The notes: generated by a model from the sequence alone, not told the origin. A stretch of 47,177 bases of DNA from CAG-217 sp963638105 (GCA_963638105.1 CAVHPP010000015.1:1-47177), one strand, 5' to 3'. Positions 1-7,451 are shown, counted from the first letter of the stretch. A program made the numbers and translations.

Positions 1-53
1 GTACAGCGTGGATTTGGTACAGCCGCCGAACAATAAAAATGTGCCGGTGCACC

Positions 54-82
54 TTGCACCGGCGGGTGCGATCCTGTATAAT
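54..82 (+). promoter_or_regulatory. Sigma-A type promoter for the LCP-like gene
   Basis: TTGCAC (54-59), a 17-nt spacer and TATAAT (77-82). A perfect 9-bp inverted repeat (43-51 / 55-63) overlaps the -35 box. It could be the end of an upstream terminator or an operator, but no T-run follows it. Confidence 0.55.
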
Positions 83-114
83 AAGCATATTAAGACAGAA
101 AGGAGCACCCCTTT

Positions 115-1047
115 ATGAAGATCTTTAAAAACCGGGGCGATATTTATCTTTCCAAGTCCCGCACCGGGGCAGATCGAGAACAGCATATTCTCCTGGGTAT
201 TTTGGCAGCCGTGCTCCTGGTGTCTATCGTGGTGGTGGTCTATGTAGGGGCCAAAAATGATTTTTCCGCCAAGAAGTTTTTTGCCCCGGACCAAACGGTA
301 GCAAGCACCCAAACAGCCGGCGATACCACCGCCCCGCCGGAGCTGCCCCGGGTCAGCGGCAAGACCAATTACCTGCTGGCACTTACCGGCAAAGAGAATC
401 AAAATCTGTATGCGGCTGCGCTGATCCAAACGGATATGGACAGCGTGTCTTATAAAATTTGCAATCTGCTGCCCCAAACCACCGCAGAGGGCAGTACCTT
501 AGCGGGCGTTTACAACAGCGGCGGGATCAATAGCTTGGTACAGATGACGGAGACGGCCACCGGGATCAAGCCGGATTTTTACATTGTAATGACCGTCACG
601 GATTTTGCGGCATTCTTTGATGATTTAGGAGAGGTCAACTATCCCTTAGCGGCAGATATTAAGTACCGCAACACCACCGCGGCAGATCCGTTCAGTTTGC
701 GGATCAGTGCCGGCGAGGCCAGCCTGAACGGCAAGCGCTTTACTGCCCTTTGGCGCTATTTTTTGGAAGAAAAAGACTTAAAGTCTGCCAACGATTTGGG
801 GCTGGCGGCACTGAATATGCTGTTCAGCGCAGACAACGGCGCCAAGAAAGACGAGCTGTTTCGAAATTTTGTGACCCTGGCGCGTACCAATCTGACCGTG
901 CGTGATTTTTCCGGTCGCAGCGACAATATCACGGTGCTTACCGGCACCCAAAACGGCGTGAACGCCTACAATGTGGAGCCGGAATGCAACGGCAACGCCT
1001 TAACAGCCCGTGATAAAAGCACCATACAGGGCTATTTTGGCAAATAA
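115..1047 (+). CDS. Divergent LytR-CpsA-Psr (LCP)-like membrane protein
   Basis: 310 residues with one N-terminal membrane segment (about residues 25-44) and an extracellular remainder. The middle has the LCP-like signature YNSGGINSLVQM, then a GIKPDFYIVM strand and a DLGEV segment. LCP proteins transfer polyprenyl-linked glycopolymers to peptidoglycan. The usual arginine-containing SLPRDS-type motif is replaced here by CNLLPQTT, so catalytic activity is doubtful and the protein may be a non-catalytic relative. The start is supported by AAAGGAG 9 nt upstream. It lies 72 nt ahead of folE on the same strand with no obvious terminator between, so co-transcription is possible. Family assignment is inferred from short motifs. 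Confidence 0.55.
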   Translation: MKIFKNRGDIYLSKSRTGADREQHILLGILAAVLLVSIVVVVYVGAKNDFSAKKFFAPDQTVASTQTAGDTTAPPELPRVSGKTNYLLALTGKENQNLYAAALIQTDMDSVSYKICNLLPQTTAEGSTLAGVYNSGGINSLVQMTETATGIKPDFYIVMTVTDFAAFFDDLGEVNYPLAADIKYRNTTAADPFSLRISAGEASLNGKRFTALWRYFLEEKDLKSANDLGLAALNMLFSADNGAKKDELFRNFVTLARTNLTVRDFSGRSDNITVLTGTQNGVNAYNVEPECNGNALTARDKSTIQGYFGK

Positions 1048-1119
1048 CGGGTACACACTGCTTTTACGGCAAAAGCGCCGCAATGGGCCGTCTGTGCCGG
1101 ATTTTAGGAGAACAGATCA

Positions 1120-1677
1120 ATGGATAAAGAGAGATTGCAAGCCGCTGTGCGGGAGATTTTGCTGGCCGTGGGCGAGGACCCGGACCGTCCGGGACTGGTA
1201 GAGACCCCTCGCCGGGTGGCGGATATGTACGCCGAGGTGTTTGCCGGACTGGAAACGGACCCTCGTCAGCACTTAAAATTTTTTGAAGAAAAAAGCACCG
1301 ACGAAATGGTGATCGTGCGGGATATTCCCTTTGCCTCTATGTGCGAGCACCACCTGCTGCCCTTTGTGGGCAAGGCCCATATTGCCTACATTCCGGCAGA
1401 CAACCGCATTATCGGCCTATCCAAGTTTGCCCGCATTGTGGACTGCTTTGCCCGCCGTCCCCAGGTGCAGGAGCGACTGACCCACGATGTGGCAGACTTT
1501 TTGAACGAGGAGCTGCGCCCCAAGGGTGTGGCGGTGATCTTAGAGGCAGAGCATATGTGTATGAATATGCGTGGCGCCAAGGCTGCCGGCAGTACCACCC
1601 AAACCTCCGCTTTGCGGGGCATTATGAAAACGGACGCTCGTACCCGCGCCGAGGCGCTGGCACTGTTGACCAAGTAA
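1120..1677 (+). CDS. folE: GTP cyclohydrolase I
   Basis: Converts GTP to 7,8-dihydroneopterin triphosphate, the first committed step of folate synthesis. The 185 residues match the usual family length. Zinc ligands are visible as C75 and H78 in MCEHHLLPF and C147 in EHMCMNMRG, and the signature IIGLSKFARIVD follows. AGGAG lies 9 nt before the ATG. It is the first gene of a folate cluster: folP begins 9 nt after the stop, and its ribosome site overlaps the folE stop codon. Confidence 0.97.
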   Translation: MDKERLQAAVREILLAVGEDPDRPGLVETPRRVADMYAEVFAGLETDPRQHLKFFEEKSTDEMVIVRDIPFASMCEHHLLPFVGKAHIAYIPADNRIIGLSKFARIVDCFARRPQVQERLTHDVADFLNEELRPKGVAVILEAEHMCMNMRGAKAAGSTTQTSALRGIMKTDARTRAEALALLTK

Positions 1678-1686
1678 GGAGTACCT

Positions 1687-2493
1687 ATGGCTATTTGGCA
1701 TTGCAGAGAGAAAGAGATTGAATACGGCAGCAAGGTTTTGCTGATGGGTATTGTAAATGTGACCCCGGATTCCTTTTCCGACGGAGGCGACTGGCTGGAC
1801 CCGGCCACGGCGTTGACCCACGCCCGGGCGCTGGAGGCGCAGGGGGCGGATATTTTAGACATTGGCGGTCAGTCCACGCGCCCGGGGCACACCCCGGTGA
1901 CAGATAAAGAGGAGTGGGCGCGGCTGGAGCCGGTGCTGTCCGTGCTTTGTAAGGAGACGGCGCTGCCGGTGTCGGTAGATACGTATTACCCCTATGTGGC
2001 GGCGCAGGCGCTGCGCTGCGGGGCGCAGATCATCAATGATGTGAGCGGTGTGGTTAATCCGGAAATGGCAGATGTGGTGTGCCGCTATGGTGCCGGCTGG
2101 GTGATTATGCACGCCGGGCCGGGCACGCCGGCGGATGTAAAGGCGTTTTTTGAAGACAGCGTGGCCGCCTGCCGGGCACTGGGTGTGCAGGACAGCCAAA
2201 TTTGCCTGGATATGGGCATTGGCTTTGGCAAGAATTTTCAGCAGGACTTGGCGCTGATCGCCAATATTCCCCAATACAAAATGGCGGGCTTTCCGCTGCT
2301 GTTGGGCTGCTCCCGCAAGCGGGTGATCGGCCGGGGCAGCGACCAGCCGGAGCCAAAAGCGCGCACATACGGCAACATTGCCGCCGATACCGTGGGTATT
2401 TTGGGCGGTGCGGACATCATCCGCCTGCATAATATAGAACAGGAAAAACAGGGCGTCTTAATGGCGCAGCATTTGAAAGGAGCAAAAATATGA
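1687..2493 (+). CDS. folP: Dihydropteroate synthase
   Basis: Joins 6-hydroxymethyl-7,8-dihydropterin pyrophosphate and p-aminobenzoate; this is the sulfonamide target. 268 residues, TIM-barrel. The pterin-site signature GIVNVTPDSFSDGG is near residues 21-34, followed by DIGGQSTRPG, INDVSG, and LLGCSRKRVIG with the conserved late lysine and arginine. AAGGAG precedes the ATG. The stop overlaps the next start (ATGA), indicating translational coupling to the YbjQ-family gene. Confidence 0.97.
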   Translation: MAIWHCREKEIEYGSKVLLMGIVNVTPDSFSDGGDWLDPATALTHARALEAQGADILDIGGQSTRPGHTPVTDKEEWARLEPVLSVLCKETALPVSVDTYYPYVAAQALRCGAQIINDVSGVVNPEMADVVCRYGAGWVIMHAGPGTPADVKAFFEDSVAACRALGVQDSQICLDMGIGFGKNFQQDLALIANIPQYKMAGFPLLLGCSRKRVIGRGSDQPEPKARTYGNIAADTVGILGGADIIRLHNIEQEKQGVLMAQHLKGAKI

Positions 2494-2813
2494 TCAGTGT
2501 AACCACCCCTACCGTGGAGAACGGCGTGATCGTGGAGTACAAGGGTATTGTCACCGGTCAGGTGGTCAACGGCGTGAATTTTATTAAGGACTTTGGCGCC
2601 TCAATTCGCAACTTTGTGGGCGGGCGCAGCGCCGGGTATGAGGAGGAGTTGGAGAACTCCCGCACGGCCGCGCTGGCAGAGATGGAGAGCCGGGCGACCC
2701 GGTTGGGCGCCAATGCGGTTGTAGGCGTCAATATTGATTACGAGGTGCTGGGTCAGGGCAATATGCTGATGGTCAGCGCCACCGGCACCGCAGTGGTGGT
2801 GCAGAACAAATGA
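2490..2813 (+). CDS. YbjQ/UPF0145 family protein inside the folate operon
   Basis: 107 residues, matching the YbjQ (UPF0145, DUF74) family in length and pattern: an N-terminal IVTGQVVNG strand, a helix rich in alanine and glutamate (ALAEMESRATRLGANAV), then VGVNIDYEVLGQGNMLMVSA. The family forms small pentameric alpha/beta proteins of unsettled function, sometimes labelled heavy-metal-binding. It overlaps folP upstream and folB downstream by ATGA junctions, so it is made with the folate enzymes. That placement hints at a pterin-related or housekeeping role, but the sequence does not show one. Confidence 0.85.
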   Translation: MISVTTPTVENGVIVEYKGIVTGQVVNGVNFIKDFGASIRNFVGGRSAGYEEELENSRTAALAEMESRATRLGANAVVGVNIDYEVLGQGNMLMVSATGTAVVVQNK

Positions 2814-3175
2814 CAGACAGAATTTTGATCCGTGGTCTGCGGCTGTTTGGCTATCATGGGGTGAACCCGGAGGAGAAAATTCAGGGCCAGCGCTTTGAGA
2901 TTGACGCGGATTTGTATGTAAATTTGGCAAAGGCCTGCCACAGCGACCGGGTGGAGGACACCGTCAGCTACGCCAAGGTAATCAAGACGCTGCGCCGGGT
3001 GTTTACGGAGCGCACCAACGATCTGTTGGAGCACACCGCAGAGGACCTGACCGCCGCGGTGCTGGCCGAGTACCCGGAGGTGCTGCGGGTGGATCTGACC
3101 TTAAAGAAACCACAGGCGCCCATTCAGGCAGATTTTGACTGGGTGGGAGTCACCATTTCCAGAGACAGGAAGTAA
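2810..3175 (+). CDS. folB: Dihydroneopterin aldolase
   Basis: Cleaves 7,8-dihydroneopterin to 6-hydroxymethyl-7,8-dihydropterin and glycolaldehyde. 121 residues, the usual size. Visible family features are the RGLRLFGYHGVNPEEK start with the conserved tyrosine and glutamate pair, the DTVSYAKV segment, and the C-terminal LKKPQAPIQADFDWVGVTI that carries the catalytic-lysine region. ATGA overlap with the preceding gene. folK follows after one nucleotide. Confidence 0.95.
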   Translation: MTDRILIRGLRLFGYHGVNPEEKIQGQRFEIDADLYVNLAKACHSDRVEDTVSYAKVIKTLRRVFTERTNDLLEHTAEDLTAAVLAEYPEVLRVDLTLKKPQAPIQADFDWVGVTISRDRK

Positions 3176-3176
3176 T

Positions 3177-3671
3177 ATGTATTATGTACTCAGCGCCGGT
3201 ACCAATTTAGGCGACCGGCTGGCCAATTTAACTTATTGCAGAGAGGCGCTGGACCTGGTGCCCGGCACCCATGTGGTGTCTGCCTCCGCCGTTTATCAGA
3301 CCCAGCCGGTGGGTTATGCCCGGCAGGACGATTTTTATAACGTGTGCTTTTTGGTAGAGTCCAGGCTAAATCCCCATGAAATGCTGGGCGTGTGCCTGGG
3401 GCTGGAGGCCGGTTTGGGCCGGGTGCGCGGGGTAAAGAACGGCCCCCGGGTGCTGGATGTGGATGTGATCTTTGCCGGCAACTTACAATTACAAACGGAG
3501 AATTTGGTGGTGCCCCATCCCCGCTATCGGGAACGCCGCTTTGTGCTTCGGCCGCTGCTGGATATTTTCGTAGACGGCCGGGCATTCGGTATGGAGTTCG
3601 GCTCCTGTCTGGGCAAAATCGACGGCCAGGCAGTGGAGAAAATTCCCGCCCAGCCGGACTGGAAATTCTGA
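3177..3671 (+). CDS. folK: 2-amino-4-hydroxy-6-hydroxymethyldihydropteridine pyrophosphokinase
   Basis: Transfers pyrophosphate from ATP to 6-hydroxymethyl-7,8-dihydropterin, supplying FolP. The start at MYYVLSAGTNLGDR was chosen because an AGGA site lies 6 nt upstream and the family begins at this strand; a longer in-frame extension (from 3135) lies inside folB. 164 residues. Visible signatures are NLGDR, YQTQPVG, the ATP/Mg site GPRVLDVDVIF, and HPRYRERRFVLRPLLDI. It is the last folate gene; a strong terminator follows within 10 nt. folC and a dihydrofolate reductase are not in this window. Confidence 0.95.
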   Translation: MYYVLSAGTNLGDRLANLTYCREALDLVPGTHVVSASAVYQTQPVGYARQDDFYNVCFLVESRLNPHEMLGVCLGLEAGLGRVRGVKNGPRVLDVDVIFAGNLQLQTENLVVPHPRYRERRFVLRPLLDIFVDGRAFGMEFGSCLGKIDGQAVEKIPAQPDWKF

Positions 3672-3677
3672 AAAAAC

Positions 3678-3722
3678 AAAAAATGACCCTGCTCATCGGA
3701 TAAGAGCAGGGTCATTTTTTTG
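3678..3722 (+). terminator. Rho-independent terminator of the folate operon
   Basis: A 15-bp stem, 3680-3694 paired with 3704-3718 (core ATGACCCTGCTC), with a 9-nt loop and a run of T residues. Confidence 0.92.
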
Positions 3723-3744
3723 CCATTTTTTTCCGTTAAAATGT

Positions 3745-3784
3745 GCGGGCACAGGCAAAAACTGCGTGGACTTTTTGTGCCTGC
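3745..3784 (+). promoter_or_regulatory. Hairpin in the region upstream of the 58-residue protein
   Basis: GCGGGCACA (3745-3753) pairs with TGTGCCTGC (3776-3784), nine pairs including one G-T. It sits 55 nt before the small gene and no T-run follows, so it is more likely a leader structure or operator than a terminator. The promoter of the small gene is not clear. Confidence 0.35.
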
Positions 3785-3838
3785 GCGGTGCAAACTAATA
3801 AAGCAAGGCGCGTTGCAATTTAATAACGGAGGACGAAT

Positions 3839-4015
3839 ATGAAAAAGAAAACGGTCAATATGATGAAGGGTTTGGGCGTGGCCATGGCTGTGGGCAGCAT
3901 GGTTGCCGGTACGGTTGCCACCATGAACAGCAATTCCGCCAAGACCCAAAAGACCATGAAAAAGGCGGTTAATTCCGTGGCGAACTTTGTAGATAATGTA
4001 TCGTCTATGATGTAG
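3839..4015 (+). CDS. Small 58-residue protein, unknown function
   Basis: Reading frame ATG to TAG, 58 residues, preceded by a good GGAGG site 6 nt upstream. It starts MKKKTVNMMKGLGVAMAVGS, then a glycine- and alanine-rich mildly hydrophobic stretch (residues 11-30), then a polar helix-like tail with lysines and closing VSSMM. The first half could be a membrane-associated helix or a weak signal sequence; the tail resembles the amphipathic tails of small YtxH-like envelope proteins, but I do not recognise the family. A terminator before it and one after it isolate it as a single-gene unit, which supports it being real. Confidence 0.65.
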   Translation: MKKKTVNMMKGLGVAMAVGSMVAGTVATMNSNSAKTQKTMKKAVNSVANFVDNVSSMM

Positions 4016-4030
4016 CCGCCGGGCAAAAAA

Positions 4031-4066
4031 AGAGACCCTTGGTAAAAAATACCAAGGGCCTTTTTG
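4031..4066. terminator. Bidirectional terminator between the small gene and fba
   Basis: CCCTTGGTA (4036-4044) and TACCAAGGG (4050-4058) around a five-A loop, with A-run and T-run flanks. It can serve both convergent genes. Confidence 0.88.
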
Positions 4067-4075
4067 CCATTAAAA

Positions 4076-5017
4076 TCAGTCGTTGGCGTGACCGGCAGCG
4101 CCGAACACAACATCGATCTTGTGTGCCACAACTTCCTCAATCAGGTCGCGGGCAGGGGTCATATACTGACGGGGATCGAAGTGGGTGGGGTTCTCTGCAA
4201 AGTGCTTGCGGATGGCAGCGGTCATGGCGATACGAATATCGGAGTCTACATTGATTTTGCAGACAGCCATGGAAGCGGCCTCGCGCAGCATATCCTCCGG
4301 AATACCAATAGCGTCGGGCATTTGACCGCCGTACTGGTTGATCATCTTAATGTGGTCCTGGTTAACGGAGGACGCACCGTGCAGTACGATGGGGAAGCCG
4401 GGCAGACGGCGCTGCACCTCTTCCAAAATGTCAAAACGCAGCTGCGGCTTCTGGCCGGGCTTAAACTTGTAGGCGCCGTGGCTGGTGCCGATGGCGATGG
4501 CCAGGGAGTCCACGCCGGTGCGGTTCACGAAATCCTCAACCTCTTCCGGGCGGGTGTAGCTCTCGTTGCCGGCCTCTACCTTTACATCATCTTCCACGCC
4601 GGCCAGGGTGCCCAGTTCGCCCTCAACCACTACACCGTGGGCGTGGGCGTACTCAACCACCTTTTTGGTCAGCGCAATGTTCTCCTCATAGGGCTTGCTG
4701 GAGCCGTCGATCATCACAGAGGTGAAGCCACCGTCAATGCAGGCCTTGCAGGTCTCAAAATCCGGGCCGTGATCCAGGTGCAGGGCGATGGGCAGACCGG
4801 TCTCTTCGGCGGCAGCCTTTACCATAGCAACCAGGTAGTCGTGAGAGGCGTACTTGCGTGCGCCGGCGGAGCATTGCAGGATCACCGGGGCGTTCAGCTT
4901 CTTGGCTGCACGGGTGATGCCCTGCACGATCTCCATGTTATTTACATTGAAAGCACCGATGGCGTAACCGCCCTCATAAGCCTTCTTGAACATTTCGGTA
5001 GTTGTTACCAGTGGCAT
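4076..5017 (-). CDS. fba: Class II fructose-1,6-bisphosphate aldolase
   Basis: Zinc enzyme of glycolysis and gluconeogenesis that splits fructose-1,6-bisphosphate into dihydroxyacetone phosphate and glyceraldehyde 3-phosphate. The start at MPLVTTTEMF is preferred because GGAGAG lies 9 nt upstream; an upstream in-frame ATG six codons earlier lacks a site. 313 residues. Visible motifs: AFNVNN, the zinc/catalytic HLDHGP (H80, D82, H83), VEGELGTLAG, GTSHGAYKF and VLHGASSV with zinc histidines, and KINVDSDIR for phosphate binding. Single-gene unit with its own promoter and operator-like palindrome. Confidence 0.97.
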   Translation of the reverse strand: MPLVTTTEMFKKAYEGGYAIGAFNVNNMEIVQGITRAAKKLNAPVILQCSAGARKYASHDYLVAMVKAAAEETGLPIALHLDHGPDFETCKACIDGGFTSVMIDGSSKPYEENIALTKKVVEYAHAHGVVVEGELGTLAGVEDDVKVEAGNESYTRPEEVEDFVNRTGVDSLAIAIGTSHGAYKFKPGQKPQLRFDILEEVQRRLPGFPIVLHGASSVNQDHIKMINQYGGQMPDAIGIPEDMLREAASMAVCKINVDSDIRIAMTAAIRKHFAENPTHFDPRQYMTPARDLIEEVVAHKIDVVFGAAGHAND

Positions 5018-5043
5018 AGTGTTCTCTCCATTCAAAGTAAATT

Positions 5044-5060
5044 ATGATCCGGCGGATCAT
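5044..5060 (-). promoter_or_regulatory. Perfect 17-bp palindrome in the fba 5' UTR, probable operator
   Basis: ATGATCCG-G-CGGATCAT, two perfect 8-bp arms around one base. It begins about 10 nt downstream of the fba -10 box, so about +3 to +20 of the transcript, a classic repressor position. The cognate regulator is not visible here. Confidence 0.6.
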
Positions 5061-5069
5061 TCACTGTGC

Positions 5070-5098
5070 ATTATACACCATTTTGTCCAAAATAGCAA
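5070..5098 (-). promoter_or_regulatory. fba promoter
   Basis: On the minus strand TTGCTA (5093-5098), a 17-nt spacer, and a perfect TATAAT (5070-5075). About 50 nt upstream of the chosen ATG. Confidence 0.75.
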
Positions 5099-5224
5099 GC
5101 CGCAGGGCAGATTTTGCACCGCAGTTCTGCCACAAAACCGGCCGCCTGCGCCCTATTTTTTGTATGGTTTGACAGATTGGGGGTATTTGGTCAATGCCAG
5201 TGGCGTATGCCCGCAAAAAATCTT

Positions 5225-5360
5225 CGTAGGGCGGGGGCTTGCTCCCGCCGTTTAATCCCTCCACCACCTGCGCCGGTTAGGCGGGAAGCGGCGTAGCCGC
5301 AGGGGGGATTGCGCCGGAGGTGTTCTGAATGTAACGCGGGCGGATGGTATCCGCCCCTAC
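5225..5360. repeat. Cluster of dispersed palindromic repeat modules
   Basis: Holds three modules that recur elsewhere in the window: the CGTAGGGCGGGGGCTTGCTC unit (5225-5250, again at 18108-18133), a remnant bounded by AATCCCTC and GGGGGGATT (5254-5310), and the hairpin GGGCGGAT-GGT-ATCCGCCC (5338-5356), which is a compensated variant of copies at 27071 and 28648. No gene is supported in 5099-5592. Confidence 0.7.
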
Positions 5361-5454
5361 GGTGCTATTCTGCACAACGGCGATGATAAACAAAAAAAGA
5401 GAACGGTTGGAGTACACCCTCTGTAAGGAAGTTACATAGAGGATATATGGAGAA

Positions 5455-5515
5455 GTAGAAGTCCGCACCCTTTTTAGGGCGCGGACTTCTACTTTGGATT
5501 GTGGTGTCACAATCC
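5455..5515. repeat. Two tandem strong hairpins beside the foreign GNAT gene
   Basis: Hairpin 1: GTAGAAGTCCGC (5455-5466) pairs with 5481-5492, with an inner CCCT/AGGG extension and a TTTT loop. Hairpin 2: GGATTGTG (5496-5503) pairs with CACAATCC (5508-5515). They sit at the edge of the AT-rich acetyltransferase island and may be a decayed mobile-element end. They do not match the other repeat modules. Confidence 0.5.
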
Positions 5516-5592
5516 GATGCTCGCTAAACCTGTGGACACAGTCGGTTTGAAAGTAATCTCATACGCTAACTTCTAAGCCGAATATCTAATTA

Positions 5593-6042
5593 TCATATTG
5601 TTGACTTAACAAATAGCTGATCAATTGAGCCAATTATTGTTTTATAATCGCCCAACTTTTCAAAACCATATTTTTCGTATAGCCCTATTTCTCCGCTCAG
5701 GATATATACTTTTTCATATCCTAGCTCACGAGCATATAAAATTGCGCTTTGAATCATTAACTCCGATAGTCTATTACCACGGTATGGTTCATCAACAAAA
5801 ACAAATCCTATAAATGGTGTAAACTGATATTCTTTTGGCAGCTCATCCTTTTCAGCCAATGTGCAAAATCCTGCCACTTTTCCATTTACACAAGCAACAA
5901 ACACTCTTTCCCATGTATTAAAGTCATTGCTTTTCATTTTTTGAGCCAAATAAGGGCCCGCTTTCCACGAGCATTTTTCAGCCAAACAAATAGTTTCATT
6001 CCAATATTCATGTATTTGGGTCATACAATAAATTTCAGTCAT
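5593..6042 (-). CDS. GNAT family N-acetyltransferase
   Basis: 149 residues with the GNAT fold pattern: the core strand FVACVNGKVAGFCTLAEKD, then the acetyl-CoA pyrophosphate-binding loop VFVDEPYRGNRLSELMI (R-G-N-R-L) and a helix, ending in YEKYGFEKLGDYK, common in small-molecule acetyltransferases. The substrate cannot be told from sequence. The DNA is much AT-richer than its neighbours (codons such as AAA, TTT, ATA), which suggests recent acquisition. AAGGGG lies 6 nt before the start. It has its own promoter and no operon partner. Confidence 0.85.
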   Translation of the reverse strand: MTEIYCMTQIHEYWNETICLAEKCSWKAGPYLAQKMKSNDFNTWERVFVACVNGKVAGFCTLAEKDELPKEYQFTPFIGFVFVDEPYRGNRLSELMIQSAILYARELGYEKVYILSGEIGLYEKYGFEKLGDYKTIIGSIDQLFVKSTI

Positions 6043-6080
6043 TTATTCCCCTTATAAAAATTCCCATTTATCGTATTGTG

Positions 6081-6110
6081 AGTATAGCACATAATCATAA
6101 TTAGCGTCAA
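6081..6110 (-). promoter_or_regulatory. Promoter of the GNAT gene
   Basis: Minus strand TTGACG (6105-6110), an 18-nt spacer and TATACT (6081-6086), ending about 40 nt before the ATG. Confidence 0.65.
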
Positions 6111-6155
6111 CACTACTCTCGGCAAGCTGCCATATATTCTGTCTGGTTAAATAAA

Positions 6156-6195
6156 TTTAAAAGGATACGCCTCCTTACGAAGTGTATCCTTTGCC
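6156..6195 (-). terminator. Terminator after the glycosyltransferase gene
   Basis: AAAGGATAC (6160-6168) pairs with GTATCCTTT (6184-6192). On the minus strand the stem is followed by TTAAATTTATTT. Confidence 0.7.
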
Positions 6196-6215
6196 CGCTC
6201 TCTTTTGTTTCACCA

Positions 6216-7148
6216 TTATTTTTTGTAATCAAGAATTTCTTTTGCCAGGTACACCGGGCGGCGCTTGGTCTCAATGTAATTCTTGGCCAGGTACTCGCCG
6301 ATGATACCGATGGTAAACAGCTGCATACCGCCAAAGAAAACGATCAAGATCACCGTCTGGGTAAAGCCGTCTACCGCAATGTGCTCCGTGGCCTTGCGAA
6401 TGAGGGTCACGATAAAGTAGATAATAGAAAAGGCAGTGGAAAGCAACCCCAACACCGTTGCCAGCTTCAGCGGCGCGGTAGAGAAGGCCAAAATGCCGTT
6501 CCAGCCGTATTTCAGCAGCTTTTTGAACCCCCATTTGGTGGTGCCGCTGGCCCGCTCTTTGGCTTCATAGGGAATGTACTTGGTGTTAAAGCCCACCCAG
6601 CTGAACAGCCCCTTGGAAAAGCGGAAGTATTCCGGCATTTGCAGCAGCGCGTCCCGCACAGTGCGGCGGAAGGTGCGAAAGTCGGAGGCACCGTCCACAA
6701 AGTCCACCTCGCTCATATTGGTGGCCATTTTGTAAAAAGCGGATTTCACGGAGGTCATCAGCTTGTTCTCGTGCCGGGTTTCCTGAAAGGCGCACACGCA
6801 GTCCGTGTCCGGCTCTGCGTCTAAGATCTCGGTCATTTGCTTTACGATGGCCGGGTCCTGTTGCAGGTCCGCGTCAATCAGGCTGATATATTCGCCGTCG
6901 CAGTGTTGCAGCCCGGCGTAAATGGCGCTCTCCTTGCCAAAGTTGCGGGAGAAGCTGACCACCCGAATGTTCTGCTCGCTTTGCCGGTGCAGTTCCTTTA
7001 GATTTTGCAGGGTTTTGTCCTTGCTGCCGTCATTGACAAAAACGATCTCGTAAGCGGACGGGTCGGGAAACACCTCGGCCACCGCCCGGGCAAAGGGAAA
7101 AATGTTGTCCTGCTCGTTAAAGCAGGGTACGATCAGCGACAGGCGCAT
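6216..7148 (-). CDS. GtrB-like family 2 glycosyltransferase (polyprenyl-phosphate sugar transferase)
   Basis: 310 residues. The N-terminal GT-A domain starts RLSLIVPCFNEQDN, with VNDGSKDKT and the metal-binding DADLQQDP (D92, D94). Two C-terminal membrane helices lie at about residues 228-250 and 263-288. This is the architecture of GtrB/YkcC/DPM1-like enzymes, which load glucose or another sugar from a nucleotide donor onto undecaprenyl phosphate at the inner membrane face for wall or surface glycan modification. Its partner flippase or transferase is not adjacent. It stands alone between a strong promoter and a terminator. Confidence 0.88.
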   Translation of the reverse strand: MRLSLIVPCFNEQDNIFPFARAVAEVFPDPSAYEIVFVNDGSKDKTLQNLKELHRQSEQNIRVVSFSRNFGKESAIYAGLQHCDGEYISLIDADLQQDPAIVKQMTEILDAEPDTDCVCAFQETRHENKLMTSVKSAFYKMATNMSEVDFVDGASDFRTFRRTVRDALLQMPEYFRFSKGLFSWVGFNTKYIPYEAKERASGTTKWGFKKLLKYGWNGILAFSTAPLKLATVLGLLSTAFSIIYFIVTLIRKATEHIAVDGFTQTVILIVFFGGMQLFTIGIIGEYLAKNYIETKRRPVYLAKEILDYKK

Positions 7149-7201
7149 TTGAAATTCCTCTCTTCCACAACAGATATAGTATCGTATCCAGTATTGAAGT
7201 C

Positions 7202-7229
7202 ATTATAACACGCCCGGGGGAAATGTCAA
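7202..7229 (-). promoter_or_regulatory. Strong promoter of the glycosyltransferase gene
   Basis: Minus strand consensus TTGACA (7224-7229), a 16-nt spacer and consensus TATAAT (7202-7207). Confidence 0.8.
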
Positions 7230-7268
7230 GAGAACAGAAATGGGAAAAATCCCTCCGTTTTTTGTTTT

Positions 7269-7451
7269 ATCCCCTCAGTCAGCTGCGCTGACAGCTCCCC
7301 TTAATGAAAAATAAGGGGAGCCAAGTTATGTAGGGCTTGCCTCCCTTGTGTAAAGGGTGACTCCCCACGGTGTGGGGAGATGTCGCGCAGCGACAGAGGG
7401 GACGGGCACCGGTTAGGTGGTGGGTTCGCCATCGGCGAACTCGGAGGGATT
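7269..7451. repeat. MITE-like palindromic element, copy 1 (183 bp)
   Basis: Starts ATCCCCTCAGTCAGCTGC and ends CTCGGAGGGATT. Internal hairpins include GTCAGC-TGC-GCTGAC, CTCCCCTT...AAGGGGAG, CTCCCCAC-GG-TGTGGGGAG, TGTCGC-GCA-GCGACA and GTTCGCC-ATC-GGCGAAC. The second half is shared with 15421-15523 apart from compensated stem changes. The 7149-7464 gap holds this and the glycosyltransferase promoter; no gene is seen. Confidence 0.8.

Noticed and set aside
1..1119. Tetrahydrofolate riboswitch upstream of folE
   Set aside because: No THF aptamer consensus was found before the LCP-like gene or folE.
4064..5047. 327-codon plus-strand frame over fba
   Set aside because: Antisense to a complete aldolase with all active-site motifs.
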